A DNA stretch of 64,000 bases from CAYPGJ01 sp050174775 (GCA_050174775.1 JBFXJP010000004.1:62001-126000), one strand, 5' to 3'. Shown: positions 8,834-18,849, counted from the stretch's first letter. The notes: generated from the sequence alone by a model not told the origin. Numbers and translations are program-made.

Positions 8834-10323
8834 CCATCTTCGCACCCGAAGCATTCAAAGCAGCCGTGGCCGGGCAATGGATCGCCCGACCCGCCGCACA
8901 TCCATCACAGATCACCGGCGTCTCCATCGACTCCCGCACCGTCAACCAGGGCGAAGCCTTCATCGCCCTCCGTGGCGACCGCTTCGACGCACACCACTTC
9001 ATCCCTCAGGCCATCTCGCGCGGCGCCTCCCTCATCCTTCTCGAGCGCGACTCAGCCCTCCCCTCCCGTGACTCCCTCCCACCCAACCTCAGCGCCATCC
9101 GAGTACCCGACACGCGCAAAGCCCTCATGCGCCTCGCCCGCGCACACCGCCAGTCCCTCGACGGCACAAAGGTCATCGCCGTCACCGGATCCAACGGCAA
9201 GACCACCACCGTCCGCCTCATCGACGCAGCCCTCTCCTCCCGCTTCCGAGGCATCGCCTCCATCAAGTCCTTCAACAACGAGATCGGCGTCCCCCTCACC
9301 GTTCTCCGTGCGCGCAAGGGCGACAACTACCTCATCTGCGAAGTCGGCATGAACGCCCCCGGCGAAATCGCGCAGCTCGCCGAGATCGTCGAGCCAGACA
9401 TCGCCGTCATCACCTCCATCGGCCGCGCACACATCGAAAACTTCGGCTCCGTCGACGGCATCGCCCTCGAGAAAGGCTCCCTCCTCCGCTTCCTCCGCCC
9501 CCAAGGCCTCGCCGTCATCCCCACCACCAACCCACGTCTCTCAGAACTCGCACGCAAAGCCCCCAACGTCGTCACCTTCGGCCGCGACGACGACGCAAAC
9601 CTCCGCATCACCTCCTCCTCACACGTCCAGTCCGACAACCTCACCACACGACTCCGTGTCACCCTCAACAACCGGTTCACCCTCGACCTCCCACTCCTGG
9701 GCGAGCACAACGCCACCAACGCGGCAGCAGCCGTCGCCGTCGCGCGCCGGCTCGGCCTCGAAGAGGACGCCATCGCTTCCTCACTCGCCTCAGCCTCCCC
9801 CCCCGACATGCGCCTCCAGCACAAGCACATCAACGGCATCGACCTCTACAACGACGCCTACAACGCCAACCCCGACTCCTCCATAGCAGCCATCACCGCC
9901 TTCTCCTACCTCGCGGCCGACGCACCCCGACGCGTCGTCGTCCTCGCCGACATGCTCGAGCTGGGCGACCTCGCAGAGCAAGGCCACCGAGAAGTCGCCG
10001 ACGCCATCCTCTCCGCACCGAACATCGACAAGGTCATCACCGTCGGCGAACACTCCCTCTACGCCGCGAACCGACTCCTCGAAAAATGGCCGCGCGAACG
10101 CGTCACCATGCTCTCCGAGTTCGACGCGGGCTCCGATCACGGCGCCTACCGCGCCCTCTCAGCCCTCCGCGCAGGCGACGCCGTCCTCCTCAAAGGCTCA
10201 CGCGCCATGCGCCTCGAACGACTCGAGCAACTCCTGGCCGACCCGCCCCCAGGCGCGCCCCGCCCCTCCGCACACCCCCAGATACACACCCCGCAACGCC
10301 CCGCAGCGGACGCGCGCCTCTGA
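8830..10323 (+). CDS. murF: UDP-MurNAc-tripeptide:D-alanyl-D-alanine ligase MurF
   Basis: MurF completes the UDP-MurNAc-pentapeptide by adding D-Ala-D-Ala. The 497-residue protein contains the ATP-binding GSNGKTTTVRLID (near residue 120), the central-domain motif HNATNAAAAVAVARRLG and the C-terminal YNDAYNANPDS (near 340), all typical of MurF. The start ATG shares ATGA with the murE stop. The last 25 or so residues are Pro/Ala/Arg-rich and lie beyond the folded domain. It is followed after 87 bases by mraY, the enzyme that uses its product. Confidence 0.95.
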   Translation: MTIFAPEAFKAAVAGQWIARPAAHPSQITGVSIDSRTVNQGEAFIALRGDRFDAHHFIPQAISRGASLILLERDSALPSRDSLPPNLSAIRVPDTRKALMRLARAHRQSLDGTKVIAVTGSNGKTTTVRLIDAALSSRFRGIASIKSFNNEIGVPLTVLRARKGDNYLICEVGMNAPGEIAQLAEIVEPDIAVITSIGRAHIENFGSVDGIALEKGSLLRFLRPQGLAVIPTTNPRLSELARKAPNVVTFGRDDDANLRITSSSHVQSDNLTTRLRVTLNNRFTLDLPLLGEHNATNAAAAVAVARRLGLEEDAIASSLASASPPDMRLQHKHINGIDLYNDAYNANPDSSIAAITAFSYLAADAPRRVVVLADMLELGDLAEQGHREVADAILSAPNIDKVITVGEHSLYAANRLLEKWPRERVTMLSEFDAGSDHGAYRALSALRAGDAVLLKGSRAMRLERLEQLLADPPPGAPRPSAHPQIHTPQRPAADARL

Positions 10324-10410
10324 CGCCCCCGCATTGACGCCGCCCCCTCCACACACCACCCTGTCACCGCGCCCCCGCCACGACCACTCCACACGCACAC
10401 ACATCCGCGA

Positions 10411-11577
10411 ATGCTCTACAACCTCCTCGACATCTCACGCGAGTTCCTCGAGCGGAACAACGTCTACTTCCTCTTCATGCTCCTCGACCAGATCGTCTTC
10501 CGCGCACTCGGCGCCGCGCTCCTCTCCTTCACCATCGTCCTCGCCCTCGGCCCGCGCGTCATCAATACCCTCCGACGCATGAAAATCGGCGACGCCGGCC
10601 TCTCCGACGCCGCAGCGCTCGCCGCCTCCGCCGCCTCCAAGAAAAACACCCCCACCATGGGCGGCGTCCTCATCGCAGGCGCCATCCTCACCTCCACACT
10701 ACTCCTCGCAGACCTCTCCTCCAGATACGTCCAACTCGCCGTCATCTGCCTCCTCTGGATGGCCGTCCTCGGTGGCTTCGACGACTGGCTCAAACTCACC
10801 GCCTCCTCCCGACCAGGCGGCTCGCGCCAAGGCCTCTACGCCTGGGAGAAACTCGTCTTCCAGCTCGGCCTCGCCTTCCTCCTGGGCTGGTTCACCTACA
10901 ACCACGCAGACACAGCCGCCCCCAACGACCTCGCGCACGTCCTCAACCTCCCCTTCCAAAAGACCTTCAACCAGGGCCAGCCCTCCGATTCTCTCATCTA
11001 CCTCACCCGCATCCCCTTCGTCATCATTGCCGTCCTCATGGTCGCCGGAATGTCCAACGCCGTGAACATCACCGACGGCATGGACGGGCTCGCCACCGGC
11101 ATCTCCGCCGCCGTCTCCCTCGGCGTCATGCTCCTCGCCCTCATCGCGGGCTCCCAAACCACCGCGCAATCACTCCTCGTCCCCTACGTCGTCGGCGCCG
11201 AAGAACTCGCCGTCGTCTCAGGCGCCATCGCAGGCGCCTGCCTCGGCTTCCTCTGGTGGAACGCCTCCCCGGCCTCCGTCTTCATGGGCGACACCGGCGC
11301 CCTATGCCTGGGCGGCCTCCTGGGCTACATCGCCATCGCCATCCGGCAGGAAGCCGTCATACTCCTCATGTCCGGCGTCTTCATCCTCGAGATCGCCTCC
11401 GTCGCCCTCCAGGTCGGATACTTCCGCGCCTCCAAAGGCAAACGCATCTTCCGCTGCGCGCCCTACCATCACCACCTCCACATGGGCGGATGGACCGAGC
11501 AGAAGGTCGTCGTCCGACTCTGGATCATCACCGCCGTCCTCGTCGCGCTCGCCCTCGCCTCGCTCAAGGTCCGCTGA
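10411..11577 (+). CDS. mraY: phospho-N-acetylmuramoyl-pentapeptide transferase MraY
   Basis: MraY is the integral membrane enzyme that transfers phospho-MurNAc-pentapeptide to undecaprenyl phosphate, making lipid I. The 388-residue protein has about ten hydrophobic segments and the known catalytic landmarks: KKNTPTMGG, FDDWLKL (about residues 122-128), NITDGMDGLATG (about 217-228) and YHHHLHMGGW (about 351-360). It follows murF in the order found in dcw clusters. Downstream, however, a MATE transporter gene stands where murD and ftsW are usual. Confidence 0.96.
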   Translation: MLYNLLDISREFLERNNVYFLFMLLDQIVFRALGAALLSFTIVLALGPRVINTLRRMKIGDAGLSDAAALAASAASKKNTPTMGGVLIAGAILTSTLLLADLSSRYVQLAVICLLWMAVLGGFDDWLKLTASSRPGGSRQGLYAWEKLVFQLGLAFLLGWFTYNHADTAAPNDLAHVLNLPFQKTFNQGQPSDSLIYLTRIPFVIIAVLMVAGMSNAVNITDGMDGLATGISAAVSLGVMLLALIAGSQTTAQSLLVPYVVGAEELAVVSGAIAGACLGFLWWNASPASVFMGDTGALCLGGLLGYIAIAIRQEAVILLMSGVFILEIASVALQVGYFRASKGKRIFRCAPYHHHLHMGGWTEQKVVVRLWIITAVLVALALASLKVR

Positions 11578-11586
11578 AAGCAACCA

Positions 11587-13131
11587 ATGTCCACACGCGA
11601 GCAGCAGGACCTCCGGCGCACCCCCACCGGCAAGTCCGCCGAAACACTCTCCTCCGCAACGCCACCTCCCCCCGCGCGCACCCTCCGCACCGGCAAGCTC
11701 GCCGGCCTCTCCCTCTCCGCCTCCATCTGGGTCCTCTCCTGGCCCATCCTCGCCGAATCCTTCCTCAACTGGCTCGTCGGCGCCGTCGACACCGTCCTCT
11801 CCGCCGCCCACTCCGAGCCCGCCGCAGACGCCATCGCGGGCGCCGCATACATGGCCTGGTTCATGGCCCTCGTCGGCCAGGCCCTCGGCGTCGGCGCCAC
11901 CGCACTCGTCTCACGATCCATCGGAAAAGGACGACTCGCCGTCGCCAACGCCGCGACCGCCCAATCCCTCCTCCTCGCCATCGCCCTCGGCCTCGCCACC
12001 TCCGTCCTCATCTTCTTCTCAGCCCCGCTCTTCGCATCCGCCCTCAACCTCCAGGGCGACGCCCGCACCCACTTCCTCACCTACCTCCGCATCCTCTGCA
12101 TCGCCGTCCCCATGACCACCGTCCTCAACGCAGGCATCGCCTGCGCACGCGGCGCCGGCGACTCCCTACGCCCACTCCACATCATGCTCGTCGTCAACCT
12201 CGCGAACGTCTTCCTCTCCTGGGCGCTCTCGGGCGTCGACCCCTTCAAACCCTCACCCGACGCCGCACCCTCCGCCCAACCACTCTTCCAAAACCCCTTC
12301 CCCTTCAACCTCGGCGTCGCCGGTATCGCCTGGGGAACCTCACTCTCCTGGACCCTCGGCGCCATCCTCGTCCTCGTCCTCCTCTCACGAGGCTCCTCCG
12401 GCGTCAAACTCCTCTCACACCGTCTCAAGCCCCACTACCACACCACACGACGCATCCTCCGCGTCGGCTTCCCAAACTTCCTCGAAACCCTCGGCATGTT
12501 CGTCGGAAACTTCCTCGTCATCATGCTCGTCGGCGCCATGGGACGCGAAGGTCTCCTCGGCGCACACATCGTCGCCATCCGCATCGAAGCCATCTCCTTC
12601 ATGCCCGGCTTCGCCGTCTCGCTCGCAGCCGCAACGCTCGTCGGCCAATGGCTCGGCGCCGGCAACCCCCACATCGCCTCCCGCGCCATCATCGCCACCT
12701 CCGCCCTCGCCTCTGCCTTCATGGGGGTCATGGGCATCGCCTTCCTCCTCTTCCCGCGCTACATCACCGCCCTCTTCACCCCGCAGGAAGCGCACCTCGA
12801 ACTCACCCCGCAACTCCTCGTCATCACCGGCTTCGTCCAGATCCCCTTCGCCATCGGCATCGTCCTCCGCTCCGCGCTCCGAGGCGCCGGCGACGCCAAA
12901 GCCGTCATGTGGCTCACCTGGATCTCCACCTGGGCCATCCGACTCCCACTCGCATGGCTCTTCTCAGGCGTCGACATCCACCTCGGCTCCGTCACCATCC
13001 CCAACCCAAAACCGCTCGGCGAGCTCGGCCTCCCGGGCCTCTGGATCGGCCTCTGCGCCGAAATCGTCATCCGAGGCGCACTCTTCTCCTTCCGCTTCTT
13101 CCAGGGCAAATGGAAAACCGCGAAGGTCTGA
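11587..13131 (+). CDS. MATE-family (MOP superfamily) membrane transporter
   Basis: A 514-residue polytopic protein with about 12 membrane segments in two similar halves. Typical MATE features include SWPILAESFLNWLVGAVDT at the first helix, VGQALGVGATALVSRSIGKG in the first half and its counterpart AATLVGQWLGAGNP in the second. These proteins usually export drugs or metabolites in exchange for Na+ or H+. The gene begins 9 bases after mraY, so it is probably in the same transcript. MurJ, the lipid II flippase, belongs to the same superfamily, but the halves here look MATE-like, so a cell-wall role is only a guess from position. Confidence 0.85.
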   Translation: MSTREQQDLRRTPTGKSAETLSSATPPPPARTLRTGKLAGLSLSASIWVLSWPILAESFLNWLVGAVDTVLSAAHSEPAADAIAGAAYMAWFMALVGQALGVGATALVSRSIGKGRLAVANAATAQSLLLAIALGLATSVLIFFSAPLFASALNLQGDARTHFLTYLRILCIAVPMTTVLNAGIACARGAGDSLRPLHIMLVVNLANVFLSWALSGVDPFKPSPDAAPSAQPLFQNPFPFNLGVAGIAWGTSLSWTLGAILVLVLLSRGSSGVKLLSHRLKPHYHTTRRILRVGFPNFLETLGMFVGNFLVIMLVGAMGREGLLGAHIVAIRIEAISFMPGFAVSLAAATLVGQWLGAGNPHIASRAIIATSALASAFMGVMGIAFLLFPRYITALFTPQEAHLELTPQLLVITGFVQIPFAIGIVLRSALRGAGDAKAVMWLTWISTWAIRLPLAWLFSGVDIHLGSVTIPNPKPLGELGLPGLWIGLCAEIVIRGALFSFRFFQGKWKTAKV

Positions 13132-13174
13132 CCGACCCCCGCGGCTCACACGTCACATCAAGCTGTCGACGTCC

Positions 13175-14272
13175 TCACCCGCGCCGGCGCCGCGCCGCGC
13201 ACATCCCCGCCAACACCACCGCGCTCAACGCGCCCCCCGGGCTCGGCACAAGCGTCACGCTCAGCACGAACGGCACGTGCCCGACACCCTCCCGGTACGC
13301 CATGCCCACGATCTGACCCGCGTTGTTGATGTCATACACCTCGCGCAGCTGCCACCCCGAATCATCCGGCAGCAGCCAGTTCAAATCCAACATCCCCGTG
13401 GCCTCCGTCCACAGGAACGGCCGCTCATTCCCCGACCGCCCGATCACCCATCTCTCGTTGTTGATGTCCTCCCCTGTGCTCACCGAATGACCCGCGAGCG
13501 CGCCGATCATCCGCGACGCCTCCCCCTCAAACGCCACGATCGCCAGATGATCGCTCGTCCCCGCCACGCTCGCATACCCGACCACGTCCCCCCGATCATT
13601 CAACGCGCGACCCGTCGTGTTCGCCCCGCCCGCGTGACGCACGATCCGCACGTCCCCCCCGGGCGTGTGCACCGCCGACGCCCACTGCGTGCTGTTGTAA
13701 TCAAACTGCATCAGCGTCTGCCCGGTCTGATTCACCGAATACCCGAACCGCTGCACGCCGGGCCCCGGCAGCGCCACGAACCCGGCGCCCGGCTGATACT
13801 GCATCGCAATCGCGCTGTACGACGGCTGACCGTTCACACCGGTCGCCGCAGTCTGCCCGGCGTCGTTGTACCCGCGCACCGCGTTCGGCACCCCCGTCCC
13901 CTCGGCCAATACCTCAAGACCCGCTCCCGGCCTCCACGATGACAACGTCACAAGCCTCGTCCCGGGCGCTGTGACCCGCGATGTCGTGAACAAAAACTCG
14001 CCCCGCTCATTCAGCCCCGCCAGCGTCGAGTTCACTCCCGACGTGTCATACGCAAACGTCGTCCCGTCGCGATGACGCGTCCAGATGGTGTTGACGGAGG
14101 TTCCGTAGAACGACGCCACAACGTCCCCCGCGTCGTTGATGTACATCCGACTCGCATTCACACCCTCATACGGACCGATCGCCTCGATCGTCGCCCGCAA
14201 CGTCGGCCCCCCCGCCCCAGCACACGCCCCGCTCGCAGCGACGACCACGCCCGCCAGCACGCTCTGCTTCAT
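13175..14272 (-). CDS. HAF-repeat secreted protein with PEP-CTERM-like end
   Basis: A 365-residue exported protein. The start at 14272 is favoured by AGGAG a few bases upstream and by the signal peptide MKQSVLAGVVVAASGACAGA; the longer open frame upstream is Arg-rich noise. The body has about seven spaced copies of an N(D/N/E)xGxxV-type motif (INDAGDVVA, YNDAGQTAA, LNDRGDVVG, INNAGQIVG), the pattern of extracellular HAF repeats, each probably one beta-propeller or beta-solenoid unit. The end VPSPGGALSAVVLAGMCAARRRRG is a PEP-CTERM-like tail: a Pro motif, a hydrophobic span and an Arg cluster. The ligand and role are unknown. Confidence 0.78.
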   Translation of the reverse strand: MKQSVLAGVVVAASGACAGAGGPTLRATIEAIGPYEGVNASRMYINDAGDVVASFYGTSVNTIWTRHRDGTTFAYDTSGVNSTLAGLNERGEFLFTTSRVTAPGTRLVTLSSWRPGAGLEVLAEGTGVPNAVRGYNDAGQTAATGVNGQPSYSAIAMQYQPGAGFVALPGPGVQRFGYSVNQTGQTLMQFDYNSTQWASAVHTPGGDVRIVRHAGGANTTGRALNDRGDVVGYASVAGTSDHLAIVAFEGEASRMIGALAGHSVSTGEDINNERWVIGRSGNERPFLWTEATGMLDLNWLLPDDSGWQLREVYDINNAGQIVGMAYREGVGHVPFVLSVTLVPSPGGALSAVVLAGMCAARRRRG

Positions 14273-14390
14273 GTCGAGTCTCCTGTGCGATGTGCGCGCA
14301 CGACCCCACGGCCGCGCAGCGCACGTCCGTTCTTCGTCCAGAACTCGAATCACACGGGAAATTCCACCCCCAACCCCCCTCGAGCCGCCC

Positions 14391-15140
14391 TTACGCCCCC
14401 ACCAGCAGCCTCTCCCCCAGCCCGTCCGGCAGCCCCGCGGCCCGAATCTTCTCACGCACTCCCTCAACGTCATACGCCACCCGACGCACCTGCGCCGTAC
14501 GCATCCCCGTATCCAACAACATCCACGACGCCTCCGGATTCCCGTCCCGCGGCTGACCCACCGACCCCGGATTGACCAGCACACGCCGATCGCTCGGCAG
14601 CGCGATCGTCGGACCGCTCGGCAGCGGATACCCGCGCACCTCACCCTCCCGAACCTCACCCTCCGGGCACGTGAACGCGCTCGGGATGTGCGTGTGCCCC
14701 ACGGCCATCAACCCCGCATCCACACCACCAAAGCTCCGCGCCGCGCTCCCGTTCGTCGTCACATACTCCATCTCATGCTTCCCGAACGAAGCATGCGTCA
14801 CCCACAACCCCATCACCTCGGCCCGCGCTCCCCACGACAACATCACTCGCTTCTGCGCCGCCGACAGCCGCGCATACGCAAACTCCGCCGACGCCCGCGC
14901 CCCCGCGTTGAACCTCCCCAAACCCTTCCGCGACAACGCCGCCTCGTCGTGATTCCCCCGAACCACCACGTCACACGACTCGCGCACCAGGTCCACGCAC
15001 TCCCCCGGCTCAGGCCCGTACCCCACCACGTCCCCAAGGCACACCACCACGTCCGCCCCCACGCGCGAAACATCCTCCAGCGCGCTCCGAAGCGCGTCCA
15101 GATTCCCGTGCACATCCGATAAAAGCGCTATCCTCGCCAT
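14391..15140 (-). CDS. calcineurin-like metallophosphoesterase (YfcE/MJ0936 type)
   Basis: A 249-residue cytoplasmic phosphoesterase of the two-metal superfamily. The metal and phosphate motifs are in order: SDVHGN (residues 8-13), GDVVGYGP (about 36-43), GNHDE (about 60-64) and GHTHIPS late in the chain, followed by NPGSVGQPRDG. The last motif is typical of the YfcE/MJ0936 subgroup, which hydrolyses phosphodiesters or diadenosine tetraphosphate in characterised members. The substrate cannot be inferred here. It lies upstream of the HAF gene on the same strand, 118 bases away. Confidence 0.88.
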   Translation of the reverse strand: MARIALLSDVHGNLDALRSALEDVSRVGADVVVCLGDVVGYGPEPGECVDLVRESCDVVVRGNHDEAALSRKGLGRFNAGARASAEFAYARLSAAQKRVMLSWGARAEVMGLWVTHASFGKHEMEYVTTNGSAARSFGGVDAGLMAVGHTHIPSAFTCPEGEVREGEVRGYPLPSGPTIALPSDRRVLVNPGSVGQPRDGNPEASWMLLDTGMRTAQVRRVAYDVEGVREKIRAAGLPDGLGERLLVGA

Positions 15141-15359
15141 CGACGCTCCGCAAGAAGGGCCTCCTATCTCGGCCCGTAGCCACCCCGAACTGCACTAGAG
15201 AGACGCTCACCACCCCTTCTTCCGCCGCCCGCGCCGAACATTTCGCATACGACACGTCCGACACGCGTTATCCCCCTCCCAAAACTTCCCTTCCGTTGCC
15301 TCACCCGACCCGAGATCGCGCCGCCGCAACCCCTCCTCCCGCGAGCCCCTCCGGGGGCG

Positions 15360-15610
15360 AGTGTGGAGGAGGTGGTTCGTGGCCCCCGTGGGCCACGAAC
15401 CGGTGGAGGGTGCATCCTCTTGCTTCACCCGAGCCTCATCACCACCCCGTCTTCACAGCCGTGCCACCGATCGGCCCCGCAAATCGGCTCGTGGCATCGC
15501 CTGCGAGCCATTGTCATCTCTCAAGCCCCGGAGGGGCGACACTGCCTCCTCTCCCAATGCGACAGCATTGGGAGAGGGTAGGGTGAGGGCTCCATGGCCT
15601 TTTTCTTCTC
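15360..15610 (+). repeat. hairpin-rich intergenic repeat block, copy 1
   Basis: Contains a perfect 12-bp hairpin (GGTTCGTGGCCC at 15374-15385 with its complement at 15390-15401), the unit AGCCCCGGAGGGGCGACACT near 15522-15545, and a perfect 13-bp hairpin (CCTCTCCCAATGC at 15548-15560, complement at 15565-15577). These are followed by GTAGGGTGAGGGCTCCATG (15578-15596) and a T/C-rich tail. The same units recur in the same order near 18.9-19.06 kb. This pattern fits REP-like dispersed non-coding repeats. Confidence 0.7.
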
Positions 15611-15747
15611 TTTCCCTATGCCTTGGTGTTCGCGCGCTGTCAGACGTCCGGCCTCGACCTCGTGCCACCGACGTGCTCTGCATGTCGATGCGCTTCGCTT
15701 TCGATCCTCTACCGGCGTCCTGTTCCACCGACCAGCAACGCACGTCG

Positions 15748-15995
15748 CTGCTCCCCCTTCTCCCCTCCGAGGGAGAAGGTGTCATCGCGAAGCGATGACG
15801 GATGAGGGGGCCTACATCTCCTCCCCCCCTCATCGCGCCACCCGCCCCATCATGTGTTCGCGTCACTCGCGCCACCCGCCCGACAATCGACACACGCCAC
15901 CACCACCTCTCCCATTGGCTTTGACACGGGAGAGAGCAGATTCCGGCGGTGAGGGCTCCATGCCCTCTTGCTTCTCTCTCCCTATGCCTTTCCGC
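15748..15995 (+). repeat. hairpin-rich intergenic repeat block, copy 2 (degenerate)
   Basis: Contains two hairpins: CCTTCTCCC (15756-15764) pairing with 15771-15779, and GTCATCGC (15781-15788) pairing with 15792-15799 around a GAA loop. A degraded form of the CCTCTCCCATT hairpin follows near 15905-15935, then GGTGAGGGCTCCATGCCC (from about 15946) with the tail CTTGCTTCTCTCTCCCT shared with the copy at 19.02-19.06 kb. Confidence 0.6.
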
Positions 15996-16112
15996 TTTCC
16001 GAGTGCCCTTCCCTTCCTCCCCTCTTCACACTCAGCTCACACCCTCTTTTTGCTTCGCACCGCTCCGTTCCCCTCGTACAATTATCCCAATCAAACACCC
16101 GGGAATCACTCC

Positions 16113-18743
16113 ATGCGCATCCTGTCCCTGGCCCCGTTCCTCTCCGCCCTCCTCCTCTCCGCGCCCGCGCTCCCACGCGACTGCGACCCCCGATGGCTCC
16201 GCGGCGAAGGCATGATCGGCGTCGGCGATCTGAACATCCTTGCCAACAGCCACGTTCTCGCAACAACGATGTGGGATCCGGACGGCCCCGGGCCGCGCAC
16301 ACCCCTCCTCGTGCTCGGAGGGTACTTCACCATCGCCGGCGACCAGTTCGCCAACCACATCGCCACCTTCGATCCCGTCAAGCGTGAATGGGGCACGATC
16401 GCCGCGGGGTTTAACGACCATGTGCATGCTCTCCTTCCGTTGCCCAACGGCGAACTCATCGCCGCAGGCCGATTCACAAGAGCCGGCAGCACCGACACAT
16501 CCCAAATAGCAAAGTGGAATGGCTCCGCATGGCTGCCGCTCTCCACGCAGCACAGCGCTGGCCACATCGTGCGATCACTCACCCTCATGCCCAACGGGGA
16601 CATCATCGCGATCGGCACACTCCTGCCGGTCGGAAGCTCCTCATACCTGAAAATCGCGCGCTGGGACGGCGCCACATGGACCCCGATCAACCTGCCGGCC
16701 ACCGGCTCTCCTCACGAGTCTCTTCTGCTTCCCAACGGCGATCTCGTCGTCACCGGCGACTTCACCCTCAGCCCCGGCCAGTACACCGCCGCCCTGCGCT
16801 CTGATGGCGAGCAATGGACGCCCTTCGGCCCCCCATTCGACGGCGGGGGACGCTCGCTCACCCTCACGCCAAACGGTGAACTGCTCATGGTCACCGCCGG
16901 CTATCCGAACCTCTACCGCGTGCATCGCTGGGACGGCGCAACATGGACTCAGCTGGGTGCGGACTTCATCGGCAGCATCGAAACAATACACGCCCTCGAC
17001 GACGGCTCTCTCTATGCGGGCGGTAGATTCGAGCAACAGACCCAACAAAGTTTTTCCTACCTCGTCCGCTGGGACGGCGCCGCCTGGGTCGCTCTTGAGG
17101 AATCGCTCTCTGGACCTGTTTACTCATTGACCACGCTCCCCGACGAGCGTCTCCTCGTCGCGGGCGACTTCGACCACAACCAGATCACGTACCTCGACAG
17201 CATCGCGACGTGGGAGAACAACCGCTTCGCGCCCCTCGCCGACGGACTCAATCACCTGTTCAAGGTCCTGGCGCGCACCCCCGAGGGCCGCATCCTCGCC
17301 GCCAGCGGATCCTGGGGATCACCCCCCGACGGGCTAGGCCTCGCCGAATGGGACGGCGTCGAGTGGAAGAGACTCCCCGGCAAATTCAACGACAGCATCA
17401 GCGCGGCTCTGTACACCCCCGAGGGCCATCTCATCGTCGGCGGCTCGTTCACCTCCATCTCCGGCCTGCCCGCAAGCCGCATCGCGCGATGGAACGGTCA
17501 ATCATGGTCGCCACTCGCCTCCGGCTGCAGCGGCAAGGTGAGTGCGCTCCTCAGATCTCCCGACGACCACATCATCGCCGCAGGCGCCTTCACCACCGCG
17601 GGCGGCGTTCCCGCCCGCAACATCGCCCGCTGGGACGGCGCGACCTGGTCCCCCATCGGACAGATCGCAAACGGCACAATCAATCGCCTCGCGCTCCTCC
17701 CCTCGAATGAGATCCTCGCCGTCGGAACCTTCACCTACGCCGACGAGGAGACCTGCAGCTACATCGCGCGATGGGACGGACAACGCTGGAACAAATACGG
17801 TCTCGGACTCCAAGCAGCTTCCAGCGGCGCCGGGAACACACTCCTCGTTGAGCCCGACGGCTCTTTCGTCGTCGGTGGGATCTTCGACTTCGCCGGAGGC
17901 GTCCCCGCGAAGAACATCGCACGATGGAGCGGATCAGCCTGGAGCGCGTTCGGCTCCGGCATGAACTCCACAGTCTCTGCGCTCTCACGCCTCACGACGG
18001 GCGAACTCGTCGCTTCCGGCTCATTCACCATCGCTGGAGGAGGCGCGGCCGCCGGCATCGCGCGCTGGACGGGCTCCGCCTGGATCTCCATGGCCTATGG
18101 CAGCGGATCAATCGTAACACTCATGCCCTCACTCGGGGGCGAATTGATGGCCAGCGGCTCGTTCCTTCGCATGACGGGCTTCCCCTCCGTCTATCGCGCA
18201 CGCTGGACCGACACCAACATCCCCTGGGTCGCGCGCCACCCGCAACCCCAATCCATCGACCCATCCGAATCCGCCTCCTTCTCAGCATGGCCCGCCACCG
18301 GCTACGCCAACCTCCAAGCCTCCTGGCAACTCGAGACCGCGCCCCACTCCAACATCTACGCCGACCTCATCGACGGACCCATTCCGAACTCCAACGGCGC
18401 CGTCGCATCCATCACGCCGCTCCTCCCCTCATACCGTCCCGGCGCCACCACACTCACCATCTCCAACATCACCCCCGCGCTCCATCACCGACGCGTCCGC
18501 GCACTCATCAACAACGCCTGCGGCGTATCCATCTCCAACCCCGCACTCCTCACCCTCAACAACGCCCCCTGCCCAGGCGACGCCAACGGCGATAACACCG
18601 TCAACTTCCTCGACCTCAACCTCGTCCTCTCCTCCTACGGCGCCTCCGTCCCACCCGGAACCCTCGGCGATTTGAACTCCGACGGCGCCGTCGACTTCCT
18701 CGACCTCAACATCCTCCTCTCCTACTTCGGCACAACCTGCTGA
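16113..18743 (+). CDS. secreted RWDG-repeat (propeller-like) protein with GC-type dockerin end
   Basis: An 876-residue exported protein. The ATG at 16113 begins a signal peptide (MRILSLAPFLSALLLSAPAL); the open frame upstream is repeat noise. The body has a dozen or so repeats of about 45-50 residues with a core like (I/V)ARWDGxxWxxLG, then ALxxLPxGxLIAxGxFTxAGG, as in large kelch- or beta-propeller-like secreted proteins. A domain of about 100 residues follows. The C-terminus has the paired EF-hand-like loops GDANGDNTVNFLDLNLVL and GDLNSDGAVDFLDLNILL and ends in GTTC, the Cys-bounded 'GC-type dockerin' arrangement of Phycisphaerae. It is probably extracellular and attached through that end. 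The gene is flanked on both sides by similar hairpin-rich repeats. Confidence 0.82.
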   Translation: MRILSLAPFLSALLLSAPALPRDCDPRWLRGEGMIGVGDLNILANSHVLATTMWDPDGPGPRTPLLVLGGYFTIAGDQFANHIATFDPVKREWGTIAAGFNDHVHALLPLPNGELIAAGRFTRAGSTDTSQIAKWNGSAWLPLSTQHSAGHIVRSLTLMPNGDIIAIGTLLPVGSSSYLKIARWDGATWTPINLPATGSPHESLLLPNGDLVVTGDFTLSPGQYTAALRSDGEQWTPFGPPFDGGGRSLTLTPNGELLMVTAGYPNLYRVHRWDGATWTQLGADFIGSIETIHALDDGSLYAGGRFEQQTQQSFSYLVRWDGAAWVALEESLSGPVYSLTTLPDERLLVAGDFDHNQITYLDSIATWENNRFAPLADGLNHLFKVLARTPEGRILAASGSWGSPPDGLGLAEWDGVEWKRLPGKFNDSISAALYTPEGHLIVGGSFTSISGLPASRIARWNGQSWSPLASGCSGKVSALLRSPDDHIIAAGAFTTAGGVPARNIARWDGATWSPIGQIANGTINRLALLPSNEILAVGTFTYADEETCSYIARWDGQRWNKYGLGLQAASSGAGNTLLVEPDGSFVVGGIFDFAGGVPAKNIARWSGSAWSAFGSGMNSTVSALSRLTTGELVASGSFTIAGGGAAAGIARWTGSAWISMAYGSGSIVTLMPSLGGELMASGSFLRMTGFPSVYRARWTDTNIPWVARHPQPQSIDPSESASFSAWPATGYANLQASWQLETAPHSNIYADLIDGPIPNSNGAVASITPLLPSYRPGATTLTISNITPALHHRRVRALINNACGVSISNPALLTLNNAPCPGDANGDNTVNFLDLNLVLSSYGASVPPGTLGDLNSDGAVDFLDLNILLSYFGTTC

Positions 18744-18849
18744 ACACCAGCGACGTATTCCCCTGTTGCCTCAGCCCCGCCGACGGTCTGCTCTCGCTTC
18801 GTGCCGCCGAAGTGCGTTACAACGCGCTGCTCCTCCTGCTTCAGCCGCA

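Larger units (their letters stand above)
15141..16112 (+). other. long intergenic region, repeat-rich
   Basis: About 970 bases with no convincing gene. The open frames seen here are low-complexity readings of repeats. It holds two hairpin-rich repeat blocks, listed separately, separated by C/T-rich unique DNA. Promoters for the minus-strand phosphoesterase gene and the plus-strand dockerin-ended gene must lie within it, but I see no clear -35/-10 pair. Confidence 0.6.

Noticed and set aside
15268..15278. DnaA-box-like TTATCCCCC
   Set aside because: Two mismatches from the consensus, no neighbouring boxes and no dnaA or other origin genes, so not evidence of an origin.
15270..16090. Several open frames of 70-150 codons in the repeat region
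   Set aside because: They read the intergenic hairpin repeats in different frames and are rich in Pro/Ser/Arg, without ribosome sites or normal protein composition.
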